The position numbers and the translations under genes were made by a program. Below, piece by piece: positions 1 through 7,835 of a DNA stretch of 64,000 bases. Source of the stretch: Micromonospora peucetia (GTDB lineage: Bacteria > Actinomycetota > Actinomycetes > Mycobacteriales > Micromonosporaceae); contig NZ_FMIC01000002.1 in assembly GCF_900091625.1 (NCBI RefSeq), forward strand, positions 1,798,001 through 1,862,000. Reading direction: 5' to 3'. Position 1 is the stretch's first letter. Each line of letters begins with the position of its first letter. The notes below the pieces were generated by a model that was not told where the DNA came from, did no database searches, and worked only from the letters and a program-made list of their open reading frames with translations.

Positions 1-2
1 TG

Positions 3-845
3 GGCCTGATGTACCTCGACATCCCACCCCGCGCCGTCGTGTGGACAGGCATGGACTTCACCGCGGGCTTTGTCGGCGATCGAATTCTCCTCCTGGTGCT
101 GGCGACCGCGGTCGCGGCGCTGCCGGCCATCTGGTTCGGCCGCTTCGACCCGGCCCGCGCGGTTCTACGCGCCACGCCCGCACCAGCCGCACCGGCCGCA
201 GCCACGGTGGAACCCGTCCCGGCCCACCCGGTGGTGTCGTCTCCGCAGACCATGCCGCAGCGCGGCCACAGCTTCGGCCGTCTGCTCGTCGGCGAACTGC
301 GCATCCTCACCCAGGGCGTCTCCTGGTGGTGGTGGCTCGGCGCTGCCGCGCTGATCGTCATCGGCGCGGCGATGCCCGCGAGCGCCTCGGGAACGATGCT
401 GATCGCAGCCTGGATCTGGCCGGTGCTGATCTGGTCGCGGCTCGGCACCCAGCCCCGCGAGTACGGCGTCGAGGCGCTGCTCGGCGCCTACCCCTCGCCT
501 GTCCGCGGCGTGCTCGCCCAATGGTTGGCCGGCGTCGCGCTCACCGCGCTGGTCGGGCTGGGTGCCGGCGTACGGATGGCGGCCGCCGGTGACCTGGCGG
601 GCTGGCTGGCCGGGGCGGCCTTCATTCCCGCGCTCGCACTGGCCCTGGGTGTGCTGAGCCGGACGAACCGGCTCTTCCAGGTCGTCTATCTGCTGCTGTG
701 GTACGCCGTACTCAACAACATGGTCGGTTTCGACTACCTGGGCGCGCTGGACGGCGGCCCGTCCCCGATCCTGGTGGGCGCCGCCACGGCGCTGCTGCTG
801 ACCGCGGCCCTCTCCGTCGTCGCCGCCCGCCACACCCGCCGATAG
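3..845 (+). CDS. Multi-pass membrane protein, C-terminal part (ABC-2-type permease-like)
   Basis: The frame is open to the left window edge, so the 5' end is missing; about 280 residues remain. Seen: a hydrophobic segment at residues 23-43, a Pro/Ala-rich linker around 55-85, then about six further hydrophobic helices (roughly 105-125, 130-145, 168-185, 195-215, 225-240, 252-272). No ATPase or catalytic motif is visible. The alternation of helices with a long extracytoplasmic or cytosolic linker, ending in a short Arg tail, is typical of ABC-2-type exporter membrane subunits. The call is inferred from topology only, and the partner ATPase would lie outside the window. Confidence 0.6.
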   Translation, partial: GLMYLDIPPRAVVWTGMDFTAGFVGDRILLLVLATAVAALPAIWFGRFDPARAVLRATPAPAAPAAATVEPVPAHPVVSSPQTMPQRGHSFGRLLVGELRILTQGVSWWWWLGAAALIVIGAAMPASASGTMLIAAWIWPVLIWSRLGTQPREYGVEALLGAYPSPVRGVLAQWLAGVALTALVGLGAGVRMAAAGDLAGWLAGAAFIPALALALGVLSRTNRLFQVVYLLLWYAVLNNMVGFDYLGALDGGPSPILVGAATALLLTAALSVVAARHTRR

Positions 846-883
846 CCAGCCGGGGACGCGAGCACCTTGACCGGTGGTCGGGC

Positions 884-1267
884 CTATCCGGCCAGTGCTG
901 GTGCGCTGGCCGGAGCGGAGAGGTGGTCCTCTTGGGCGGCAGAGACGATCTGGTCCAGAGCGGACCGGCTCTCCTGGAGGGTGGTCAACTGCTCGTCGAG
1001 TTCTTCCAGGCGATGCTGGAGCACCTTCAGCATGCACGGCGCGACCTGACCGTCGCCGTCGACGCATGGCAGGACGTCGCGGATGACGCTCGTGGGCAGG
1101 CCGGCGCGCAGCAGCCTGCGGATATGCCCGACAGTCAACGGCGCGTCGGGCCCGTAGCGGCGGTGCCCTCCCTCCCGGTGCTCGGGCGCCAGCAACCCCT
1201 GTTCCTCGTAATATCGCAGCAGGCGAACGCTGACGCCGGTCCGTCGGGCAAGTTCGCCGATTCGCAT
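884..1267 (-). CDS. MerR-family transcriptional regulator
   Basis: A 127-residue protein opening with the MerR winged-helix signature MRIGELARRTGVSVRLLRYY and continuing with GHRRY, followed by a dimerisation coiled coil (about residues 75-115). Two Cys (in LPCVDGDGQVAPC, about 66-76) sit between the HTH and the coiled coil and could be sensor residues, but no classical metal-site pattern is clear. A GGGAGGGGG ribosome site precedes the ATG. It is divergent from an aldo/keto reductase, and an inverted repeat inside that gene's promoter is its likely operator. Family assignment is firm; the inducer is unknown. Confidence 0.92.
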   Translation of the reverse strand: MRIGELARRTGVSVRLLRYYEEQGLLAPEHREGGHRRYGPDAPLTVGHIRRLLRAGLPTSVIRDVLPCVDGDGQVAPCMLKVLQHRLEELDEQLTTLQESRSALDQIVSAAQEDHLSAPASAPALAG

Positions 1268-1287
1268 GTGATCCCCCTCCCATCTAC

Positions 1288-1319
1288 TTGAATCTCACAT
1301 CGATGAGAGATTCTAGCGT
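1288..1319 (+). promoter_or_regulatory. MerR-type promoter/operator of the aldo/keto reductase gene
   Basis: TTGAAT (1288-1293) can act as -35 and TAGCGT (1314-1319) as -10, separated by 20 bp, the overlong spacing expected of MerR-controlled promoters. The spacer holds the inverted repeat GAATCTC (1290-1296) and GAGATTC (1307-1313). Transcription would start at about 1326, directly before the ATG at 1327. Inferred from pattern. Confidence 0.6.
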
Positions 1320-1326
1320 GACAGGC

Positions 1327-2232
1327 ATGACCACCACACAGACCACCAACAGCCGAAACACCGGTGTCGGCGGCGACCTGACAGTCAGCCGTATCGGCTA
1401 CGGCACCATGCGCCTGTCCGACACCCCTGGCATCCCTCCGACCGAGGCCATCGTCTGGCAGCCGCCGACCCCGCGCGCCGACGCCATCACGATGTTGCGC
1501 CATGCCGTTGAGCGCGGGGTACAGCTGATCGACACCGCCGACGCCTACGCCCTGGGCGGCAGCGAGGAACTCGTTGCCGAGGCGCTACACCCGTACCGCG
1601 ACGGCGTCGTGATCGCCACGAAGATCGGCATGACCCGGCCGAGCCCGGCCGAGTGGGTGCCCGTCGGTCACCCTGCCTACCTGCGCCAGCAGGCCGAGCT
1701 CAGCCTGCGCCGGCTCAAGGTTGAGCGGATCGACCTGATGCAGCTGCACCGCATCGACTCCGAGGTCCCGCTCGCGGACCAGATCGGCGCGCTCAGGCAG
1801 CTACAGCAGGAGGGCAAGGTCCGCCACATCGGCCTGTCCGAGGTGACCGTCGACCAGCTACGCGAGGCACTCCGAATCGCCCCGATAGCGTCCGTGCAGA
1901 ACTGGTACAACCTGGCCCACCGCGAGCACGAGGCGGTGGTCGACTTCACCGCGGAGCACGGCATCGCCTTCCTGCCGTTCTTCCCCATCGCCATCGGAAG
2001 CCACGCCACCAACGACAGCCCGGTCGCGAAGATCGCCTCCGAGGTCGGCGCCACCCCCGCGCAGACGGCCCTGGCCTGGCTGCTGCACCGCTCCCCGAAC
2101 ATCGCGCCGATCCCCGGCACCACCTCACCGACGCACCTGGACGAGAACCTCGGCGCGCTCGACATTGCGCTCACCGGCGAGCAGATCGCCCGCCTGGACG
2201 CCATCGCCGAGCAGGCTGAATCGGGCACGTGA
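1327..2232 (+). CDS. Aldo/keto reductase
   Basis: NADPH-dependent oxidoreductase of the AKR fold, 301 residues from the chosen ATG. The catalytic tetrad is visible: Asp and Tyr in DTADAYALGG, Lys in ATKIGM and His in QLHRID; the C-terminal PIPGTTSPTHLDEN cofactor loop is also present. An in-frame TTG at 1288 lies inside the predicted -35, so I start at ATG 1327, which would give a nearly leaderless message. Divergent from a MerR regulator that probably induces it in response to a reactive carbonyl or redox signal (inference). Substrate cannot be told from sequence. Confidence 0.9.
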   Translation: MTTTQTTNSRNTGVGGDLTVSRIGYGTMRLSDTPGIPPTEAIVWQPPTPRADAITMLRHAVERGVQLIDTADAYALGGSEELVAEALHPYRDGVVIATKIGMTRPSPAEWVPVGHPAYLRQQAELSLRRLKVERIDLMQLHRIDSEVPLADQIGALRQLQQEGKVRHIGLSEVTVDQLREALRIAPIASVQNWYNLAHREHEAVVDFTAEHGIAFLPFFPIAIGSHATNDSPVAKIASEVGATPAQTALAWLLHRSPNIAPIPGTTSPTHLDENLGALDIALTGEQIARLDAIAEQAESGT

Positions 2233-2406
2233 GCCCGGCCCGGCGGCCCGCCCGACCCACGGCAGCGACTGCCCCACTACGTCGCGCTGACCGGGAGCGG
2301 GTGGGGTGGGCCGCCGTACGCGCCGCCGCCAGGGCCCGCAGCCGGCAGCCGGCCGGGGCGCGGCGGCCGTCGTACCGCCGCGCCGTAGCTCCGTAAGCGC
2401 GAGTCA

Positions 2407-2439
2407 CCGCCGCCCGCCCGGCCGTACGGCTGGCGGCGG
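2407..2439. terminator. GC-rich hairpin between convergent genes
   Basis: CCGCCGCC (2407-2414) pairs with GGCGGCGG (2432-2439), with a second small palindrome GCCGTACGGC at 2421-2430 in the loop. It lies between the stops of the aldo/keto reductase and the SulP gene and could serve both. No T-run. Confidence 0.45.
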
Positions 2440-2442
2440 CCA

Positions 2443-3957
2443 TCAGTGGCCGACGCCGAGCCGACCGGCGAGGGTGCCGTGGAGGTGGGCGCTGGGGCGG
2501 TTCAGCTCGATGATCTCCACGGTCTTGCCGCGGGCCGCGTACTTCGTGGTGATGGCGTCGAGGGCGGCGACCGAGGAGGCGTCCCAGACGTGGGCGTTCG
2601 TCATGTCGATGACGACGGAGTCAGGGTCGTTGGCGTAGTCGAACTGGCCGACCAGGTCGTTGCTGGAGGCAAAGAACAACTCGCCGTGCACCGAGTAGAC
2701 CCGGCTCGTCCCGTCGGGGTCGAGGACGCTGGTCACCTTCACCAGGTGGGCAACCCGCCGGGCGAAGACGACCATCGCGGTGAGCACGCCGACGACGACA
2801 CCGACGGCGAGGTTCTGGCTGGCCAGGGTGGCGACGACGGTGGCCAGCATGACGACGGTCTCGCCGTACGGCATCCGCCTGAGGGTGGCCGGGGCGACCG
2901 AGTGCCAGTCGAACGTCGACACCGAGACGACGATCATCACGGCGACCAGGGCGGCCATCGGGATCACCGCTACCACGTCGCCGAGCGCCACCACCAGAAC
3001 CAGCAGGAACACACCGGCGAGGAAGGTCGACAGTCGCGTACGGGCGCCGGACGCCTTCACGTTGATCATCGTCTGGCCGATCATCGCGCAGCCGCCCATC
3101 CCGCCGAAGAACCCGGTGACGATGTTCGCCACGCCCTGCCCCCACGCCTCTCGGGTCTTGCTGGACGGGGTGTCGGTGATGTCGTCGACCAGTTTCGCCG
3201 TCATCAACGACTCCATCAGCCCGACCAGGGCGATGCCCAGGGCGTACGGGGCGATCAGGGTCAGGGTGTCCATCGTCCACGGGATCTGCGGCAGGCCGAG
3301 CGTGGGCAGGCTGTCCGGCAGGGCCCCCTCGTCGCCCACGGTCGGCACCGCCAGGTGGGTGGAGACCGTGACCACGGTCAGCACCACGATGGCGACCAGC
3401 GGCGCCGGGACGGCCCGGGTGAGCCGGGGCAGCCCCACCATGATCGCCAGCGCGACCGCCACCAGCGGGTACACCAGCCATGGCACCCCGATCAGATGCG
3501 GCATCTGGGCGGCGAAGACCAGGAGGGCCAGGGCGTTGACGAAGCCGACCATCACACTGCGCGGGATGAACCGCATCAGCTTCGCCACCCCGAGCACCGC
3601 CAGCAGAATCTGGATCGCGCCGCCGAGGATCACCGCGGCGACGAGATGGTCGAGGCCGTGTTCCTTGGCCAGGGGAGCCACGACCAGGGCGACCGCGCCG
3701 GTGGCGGCGGAGATCATCGCCGGCCGTCCGCCGCAGAACGCGATCGTCACCGCCATGGTGAACGAGGCGAAGATCCCCACCCGGGGGTCGACCCCGGCCA
3801 GGATCGAGAAGGAGATCGCCTCCGGGATCAACGCCAGGGCGACGACCAGGCCGGCGAGAGCCTCGGTGCGGAACACCTTCGGTGACAGCCAGGGCGGACG
3901 GGGAAGGCGCGGGCGGGAGACCACGGACAGCACAGACGACATACAGCCCATTTCCAC
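2443..3957 (-). CDS. SulP-family anion transporter with STAS domain
   Basis: A 504-residue integral membrane carrier of the SLC26/SulP family. Residues about 20-395 form 10-12 hydrophobic helices with the family signatures PEAISFSILAGVDPRVG near the N-terminus and GGMGGCAMIGQTMIN in the middle. Residues about 410-495 are a cytoplasmic STAS domain with the DASSVAALDAI loop. Family members import sulfate, bicarbonate or dicarboxylates; the substrate cannot be assigned here. The GTG at 3957 is the longest start; ATGs at 3951 and 3942 are equally possible because no strong ribosome site favours one. Confidence 0.92.
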   Translation of the reverse strand: MEMGCMSSVLSVVSRPRLPRPPWLSPKVFRTEALAGLVVALALIPEAISFSILAGVDPRVGIFASFTMAVTIAFCGGRPAMISAATGAVALVVAPLAKEHGLDHLVAAVILGGAIQILLAVLGVAKLMRFIPRSVMVGFVNALALLVFAAQMPHLIGVPWLVYPLVAVALAIMVGLPRLTRAVPAPLVAIVVLTVVTVSTHLAVPTVGDEGALPDSLPTLGLPQIPWTMDTLTLIAPYALGIALVGLMESLMTAKLVDDITDTPSSKTREAWGQGVANIVTGFFGGMGGCAMIGQTMINVKASGARTRLSTFLAGVFLLVLVVALGDVVAVIPMAALVAVMIVVSVSTFDWHSVAPATLRRMPYGETVVMLATVVATLASQNLAVGVVVGVLTAMVVFARRVAHLVKVTSVLDPDGTSRVYSVHGELFFASSNDLVGQFDYANDPDSVVIDMTNAHVWDASSVAALDAITTKYAARGKTVEIIELNRPSAHLHGTLAGRLGVGH

Positions 3958-4215
3958 TCGGAATGCACGTCAACAGGCGTGCGCCACACCCGCTCGGCAC
4001 GGGTCGGATCGCGTACGGAAGCGATCGGTGAGGCCGGCCGAGCCTCGTTGCCCGGGTCGACGCGGGCTGCGGTCGCCGGACGACAGCCCCGCGGACCCTA
4101 CTCTTCCGTGCCGGGCATGGGGCGACGCAGGTGGGGAACGCGCTCCGGCAGAGGACCAGAGCCTCGCGGTCACCGCGCTGAGGTGCGGTCCGGAACGTAG
4201 GGAGCGCAGCGCACC

Positions 4216-5415
4216 ATGCACGAGATCACGCCTCAGGAGCAGGAGCAACTGCTGACACTCATGCGTCGGCACCGGAAGCGCCTGATGGCGTACCCGAATG
4301 TTCGTGCCGTCGACGTCGGTTTCGCGCTCAAGCAACAGCGGCCCTCCGACCGCCTCGCGATCCGGGTCCACGTCAATCGCAAGTTGCCGACCTCGGACCT
4401 GGCCGACGCGGAGCGGCTGCCCGAAGAGATCGACGGCCTTCCGGTCGACGTGATCGAAAGCAATCCGGTGCCCGACGCCGAGTTCCGGCACTCCCGTCAG
4501 GACCCCGTGCTGGGCGGCATCAGCATCGGAAACGTCAAGGTGGGAGGCCCCGGCACACTCGGGTCCATCGTGTTCGAGAGAGGCACCCTGCGGCCCCTCG
4601 CCCTGACCAACTGGCACGTCGTCGTCGCGAGTCCGCCGGTCGCGATGGACCCGATCGTCCAGCCCCAGCCGGTGCCACCCGACCCGGAGCCGCCGAACAG
4701 CTTCCTCGGTCGGCTCCTGCGGTGGGACGAGGGCCTGGACGCCGCGCTCTGCTCCATCGGGGAACAGGACGGCACCCGAAGCCGGAGCGTCTCCACCAGG
4801 ATCGCCGACCTGCCACTGCCCGCGGCGGGCAGCAAACCGCACACCATCGGCCTCAGGGTGGTCAAGTCCGGACTGCGGACCGGCGTCACGAACGGCATCA
4901 TCGACGGCACCGACGGGCTGGAGTTCTCGGTCGTCGTCGACAACGGTCTTCCGCCGCCTCAGGGGGTGCTCGGCGGGCCTGGCGATTCGGGGTCGCTCTG
5001 GCTGGACCGGGACACCTTCACAGCGGTGGGCCTGCACTTCGCGAGCATCACCGACCCGGAGGTCCGCGCCTGGGGGCACTCGATCTCGGCGATCTGCGAC
5101 AAGCTGAACGTCTTCGTACTGAACGACGTCGCCATCGGCACCCCCTGGATCGGTGGGCACTGCCGCGTGCTCGCCCAGACGCGGGCCAACGCCGTGTGCA
5201 ACCTGCGGGTGGTCTACCCGAGCGGACGCACCAGCCGGGCCAGCGGGCTGGGGCAGGCGCTGGCTGACGCGCAGGGCCTGGTCAGGTGGCAGTGGCGGAT
5301 CGGCACGAGCACGGGGCGCCGGCCGGGCATGAAGCTGAACGCGTTCGTGACCCTGGACGGCACGGAGCATCTCGTCACGACGGAGCTTGAGGGAACCCCG
5401 GACGTCACCCAGTAG
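4216..5415 (+). CDS. Trypsin-like (S1-fold) serine protease without signal peptide
   Basis: 399 residues. A chymotrypsin-type triad is readable: His134 in TNWHV, Asp175 in LDAAL and Ser258 in GGPGDSGSLW. Residues 1-95 form an N-terminal alpha/beta module with a VRAVDVGFALK...LAIRVHVNRK pattern that I recall from cytosolic bacterial and plant NAL1-like S1 proteases. Residues about 305-395 look like an Ig-like beta domain (two Cys, VVYPSGRTS, RWQWRIGTS). The N-terminus is charged and lacks a signal peptide or anchor, so it is probably cytoplasmic, which is odd for an S1 protease. A zinc-ribbon gene follows 259 bp downstream on the same strand. Role unknown. Confidence 0.8.
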   Translation: MHEITPQEQEQLLTLMRRHRKRLMAYPNVRAVDVGFALKQQRPSDRLAIRVHVNRKLPTSDLADAERLPEEIDGLPVDVIESNPVPDAEFRHSRQDPVLGGISIGNVKVGGPGTLGSIVFERGTLRPLALTNWHVVVASPPVAMDPIVQPQPVPPDPEPPNSFLGRLLRWDEGLDAALCSIGEQDGTRSRSVSTRIADLPLPAAGSKPHTIGLRVVKSGLRTGVTNGIIDGTDGLEFSVVVDNGLPPPQGVLGGPGDSGSLWLDRDTFTAVGLHFASITDPEVRAWGHSISAICDKLNVFVLNDVAIGTPWIGGHCRVLAQTRANAVCNLRVVYPSGRTSRASGLGQALADAQGLVRWQWRIGTSTGRRPGMKLNAFVTLDGTEHLVTTELEGTPDVTQ

Positions 5416-5674
5416 CGATCTCGTACGACAAGTTCGGCCTGGCCACGAACGACGACCGGCGCCGCTCCCGACTGGCCGGCGAGGCCGTCCGTCGCGGCGC
5501 GAGTGGCCGACCACCGTCCATGTCCTGCCTCTGGCCGCCACCGAACGCCCGGTCGCGGGGACCACCCGACCGTGCGCCATGCGCGATCCGTTTGCCCGCC
5601 GTGTCGTTGATCCGGGTGAGCCCGCCCGCCACCTGCGACGACGGTGCGGGCACCGACGTGGAGGAGGGACGCCG

Positions 5675-6181
5675 ATGACCAGTCAGCGCGAGACCGTGGA
5701 GGTCGACCCGGTCCTGTTCCGTGCCGTCTACGACTCGCCCGCAGCACTGCCCGGCGAGCACCGGTGGACCACCCCCGAGTCGGACGTGCGGCGGATCGAG
5801 AAACTGCTCGGCATGCCACTGCGCAGCATCGGCGCACCGCTGTGGGTGAGCGGGGACGAGCCGGACTGCCCGAAGTGTGGCCGCCGGGTCAACTGGTACG
5901 ACATCGTCTCCTCCGCCCTCTCCGGCGTGCACGACCGGATGATGATCGCGACGGTCATCCTCGGCGACCGCAGATACGTCAACACCGAGGTCCCGGACGC
6001 GATCGCCGGGGTGCGCTGCACCGACTGCCGCACCCCCATCGAAGGGCTGCGCAGCTTCAAGTGCCACAACTGGGCGTACGCCTTCGAGGCGCTGGAGGCC
6101 GTCCGGCAGCGGATGGCCGGCGCGTCAGTCGTCGGCCGTCAACTCGCGGACGAACCGCAGCCCGGAGCGCCCGTCGAGTGA
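5675..6181 (+). CDS. Small zinc-ribbon protein, function unknown
   Basis: 168 residues from an ATG with an excellent GTGGAGGAGG ribosome site; the in-frame extension upstream is Arg/Pro-rich and unlikely to be translated. Cys65/Cys68 (CPKCG) and Cys115/Cys118 (CTDC) are about 50 residues apart, enough to bind one zinc, and Cys130 follows in FKCHNWAYAF. The intervening segment (WYDIVSSALSGVHDRMMIATVILG) looks amphipathic. No enzyme motif is visible. It lies downstream of the protease gene and could be its partner or substrate, but that is only positional. Its last 57 bp overlap the convergent acetyltransferase gene. Confidence 0.7.
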   Translation: MTSQRETVEVDPVLFRAVYDSPAALPGEHRWTTPESDVRRIEKLLGMPLRSIGAPLWVSGDEPDCPKCGRRVNWYDIVSSALSGVHDRMMIATVILGDRRYVNTEVPDAIAGVRCTDCRTPIEGLRSFKCHNWAYAFEALEAVRQRMAGASVVGRQLADEPQPGAPVE

Positions 6182-6616
6182 CACCTCGCCGACCGGCGTG
6201 AACCCGGTACGCCGGAGCACAGCGAGCGAGCCCGCGTTGTCCAGGGTGGTCTCGGCGGTCAGCCGACGCAGCCCGTACGCCTGACGGGCCAGCGCGGCGA
6301 CGCGGCGGACGCCGTCGGTCGCCACCCCGCGCCCGGCGGCCCGCTCGGCCACCCGGTAGCCCAGCTCGGCCTCGCCGTCGGCGACGTCGACCAGGTTGAA
6401 CCGGCCGATCACCGCCTCGTCGGCCTCGACCAGGACGTGGAAGTGACACCCGCCAGTGGCCTGCTCGGCGAGCAGCCCCGCGTGCCGCTCGGCGAAGCCG
6501 GCGAAGTACGCGTCGCCCCGGTCCGGCACCGACCGCGCGAACCACTCCCGGTTCTCCCGCTCGAAGCGCAGCAGCGCGGTGGCGTGGTGCGCGGCAAGCC
6601 GCTCAAGCTCAGACAC
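6125..6616 (-). CDS. GNAT-family N-acetyltransferase
   Basis: 163 residues. The acetyl-CoA-binding motif A reads RAAGRGVATDGV (Q/R-x-x-G-x-G/A), preceded by the beta strand GEAELGYRVAE and followed by the NAGSLAVLRRTGF segment near the C-terminus that is diagnostic of RimJ/RimL-type GNAT proteins. Such enzymes acetylate protein N-termini or small amines; the substrate is not evident. The 3' end overlaps the zinc-ribbon gene by 57 bp in convergent orientation. Confidence 0.9.
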   Translation of the reverse strand: MSELERLAAHHATALLRFERENREWFARSVPDRGDAYFAGFAERHAGLLAEQATGGCHFHVLVEADEAVIGRFNLVDVADGEAELGYRVAERAAGRGVATDGVRRVAALARQAYGLRRLTAETTLDNAGSLAVLRRTGFTPVGEVSLDGRSGLRFVRELTADD

Positions 6617-6631
6617 CGCGCCACCCTACCC

Positions 6632-6691
6632 AGGCGTGAGGAAGGGCACCTTCTATACAGAAAGCAATAGGAAGGTGCCTTCCTTACGCCT
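6632..6691. repeat. Palindromic intergenic repeat (REP-like hairpin)
   Basis: The left arm AGGCGTGAGGAAGGGCACCTT (6632-6652) continues to TCTAT. It is mirrored by the right arm ending CCTTCCTTACGCCT (to 6691). The arms are about 25 bp with a few mismatches and an approximately 11-nt AT-rich loop, strikingly A+T-rich for this genome. Similar GAAGG/CCTTC palindromes recur between genes in Micromonospora as I recall. It abuts the stop codon of the small gene at 6691 and may also terminate transcription. Confidence 0.75.
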
Positions 6692-6951
6692 CAGCGGCGG
6701 CGGGTGGGGCGGCGGCCGGGTGGGGAGGGCGGCTCCGGGCCTGGGTCGGGCACCTCGGGCATCGGCCGGGTCGCCGCCTCGCCGCCGGTGATCCGGAGCA
6801 GCTCGCCGTGGTGCCACACCTCGATGCCGGTCTCCGGGCCGGCGTCGGGCGGCTCTCCTCCAGAAGTGCGACGTATCAGGGTCAACGGATGCAGACCGGG
6901 CTGAGAGGTCGCTGAGACGAAAGTCGGGGTCACCGCCTGACCAACGCACAC
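6691..6951 (-). CDS. Small hypothetical protein
   Basis: Up to 86 residues. The centre (GIEVWHHGELLRITGGE) has a sensible protein-like composition, and the C-terminus is Pro-rich and ends in RRPTRRR. No family recognised, no signal peptide, no membrane helix. The GTG at 6951 has no clear ribosome site; a GTG at 6933 or a start near the GGAGGAG at about 6853-6859 is possible, so the N-terminus is doubtful. A strong hairpin lies right after the stop, which supports a real transcription unit. Confidence 0.45.
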   Translation of the reverse strand: MCVGQAVTPTFVSATSQPGLHPLTLIRRTSGGEPPDAGPETGIEVWHHGELLRITGGEAATRPMPEVPDPGPEPPSPPGRRPTRRR

Positions 6952-7023
6952 TGCGCCCGGCTTTTAGGTGTTCCAGGGTTGTCTGCGAGGTAAACGGGGT
7001 ATGAACGACAGGCGAGGTGAATC

Positions 7024-7662
7024 ATGACTGATGTGGATACACCGGATGTTCCGGATATCAGTGTCGAGTGGTACCAGGAAATCGTCGACTTCGCGGCCGA
7101 CACCCCGCAACCGGTGCAGTGGTTCGCCGAGCACTTCACCGAGGGCGCGATCCTGCTGCTCGGCGCGCTGTGGCTGATCGCGGCCGTGTCCCGGCTCCGG
7201 GGCGGACCACGCGACCGGGCGTACGCCCTGGTGTCGCCCGTGCCGGTGGTGCTCGCGTACGGATTCAGCGAACTGTTGAAGACGGTGGTGGACCAGGAGC
7301 GCCCCTGCCGCGCGCTAGCCACCGAACTGGCCATCATCGCCGGCGAGTGCCCGCCGACAGGCGACTGGTCCTTCCCCAGCAACCACGCCACGATCGCGGG
7401 CGGGTTGGCGGTGGCGACCCTGCTGCTGTCCCGCCGGGTCGGGCTGATCGCACTGCCGCTGGCGGCGCTGGCCGCGTTCTCCCGCACCTTCGTCGGCGTG
7501 CACTACCCGCACGACGTGGTCGTCGGCGTCCTGCTCGGCGCCCTGTTCGCCGCGCTGCTCACTCCACTGCTGGCCCGCCCCGCCGCCGCCCTGCTGCACC
7601 GCCGCACCCGACACGCCGAACCCCCCACCCCCGCCCCACCCACCCCCGCCTCCCACCACTGA
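7024..7662 (+). CDS. PAP2-family membrane phosphatase
   Basis: 212 residues with a GAGGTG ribosome site before the ATG. All three phosphatidic-acid-phosphatase signatures are visible: K-x6-RP in KTVVDQERPCR, PSNHA in FPSNHATIAG, and SRTFVGVHYPHDV with the catalytic His. Five hydrophobic helices surround them. The family dephosphorylates lipid pyrophosphates such as undecaprenyl or phosphatidylglycerol phosphate on the outer face of the membrane; the exact lipid cannot be told. The last 25 residues are a Pro/His-rich tail. It appears monocistronic. Confidence 0.92.
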   Translation: MTDVDTPDVPDISVEWYQEIVDFAADTPQPVQWFAEHFTEGAILLLGALWLIAAVSRLRGGPRDRAYALVSPVPVVLAYGFSELLKTVVDQERPCRALATELAIIAGECPPTGDWSFPSNHATIAGGLAVATLLLSRRVGLIALPLAALAAFSRTFVGVHYPHDVVVGVLLGALFAALLTPLLARPAAALLHRRTRHAEPPTPAPPTPASHH

Positions 7663-7690
7663 CCCCCCGCCCTCCCTCACCCCTCCCCTA

Positions 7691-7793
7691 CCCCTCGCCC
7701 TCCTCGGCGATCTTGCAGTTTTGGCCCCGGCAAAAGGCGCAAAACGCGCAATTCATGGGCCATAAGTGCAAGATCGCCGAGGAGGGCGAGGGG
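7691..7793. repeat. Long perfect palindrome, copy 1 of a GATCTTGCA repeat family
   Basis: 27-nt arms at 7691-7717 and 7767-7793 are perfectly complementary and contain CGGCGATCTTGCA/TGCAAGATCGCCG. The 49-nt centre has the A-rich string GGCAAAAGGCGCAAAACGCGC. A second family member with the same core and a similar centre lies at 45274-45348. It sits between convergent genes, so it could terminate transcription, but the conserved core suggests a dispersed element. Confidence 0.85.
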
Positions 7794-7835
7794 GCAGAAG
7801 GCGCGGGGGCAGAGGGGGTGGGCGCGGGGCGCGGG

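Noticed and set aside
2446..3885. 479-codon frame opposite the SulP gene
   Set aside because: His/Gly/Asp/Arg-rich composition with no hydrophobic core, typical of the antisense strand of a membrane protein in high-GC DNA.
4216..5415. Secreted trypsin
   Set aside because: No signal peptide, anchor or propeptide at the N-terminus; the first 25 residues are charged and no alternative start adds one.
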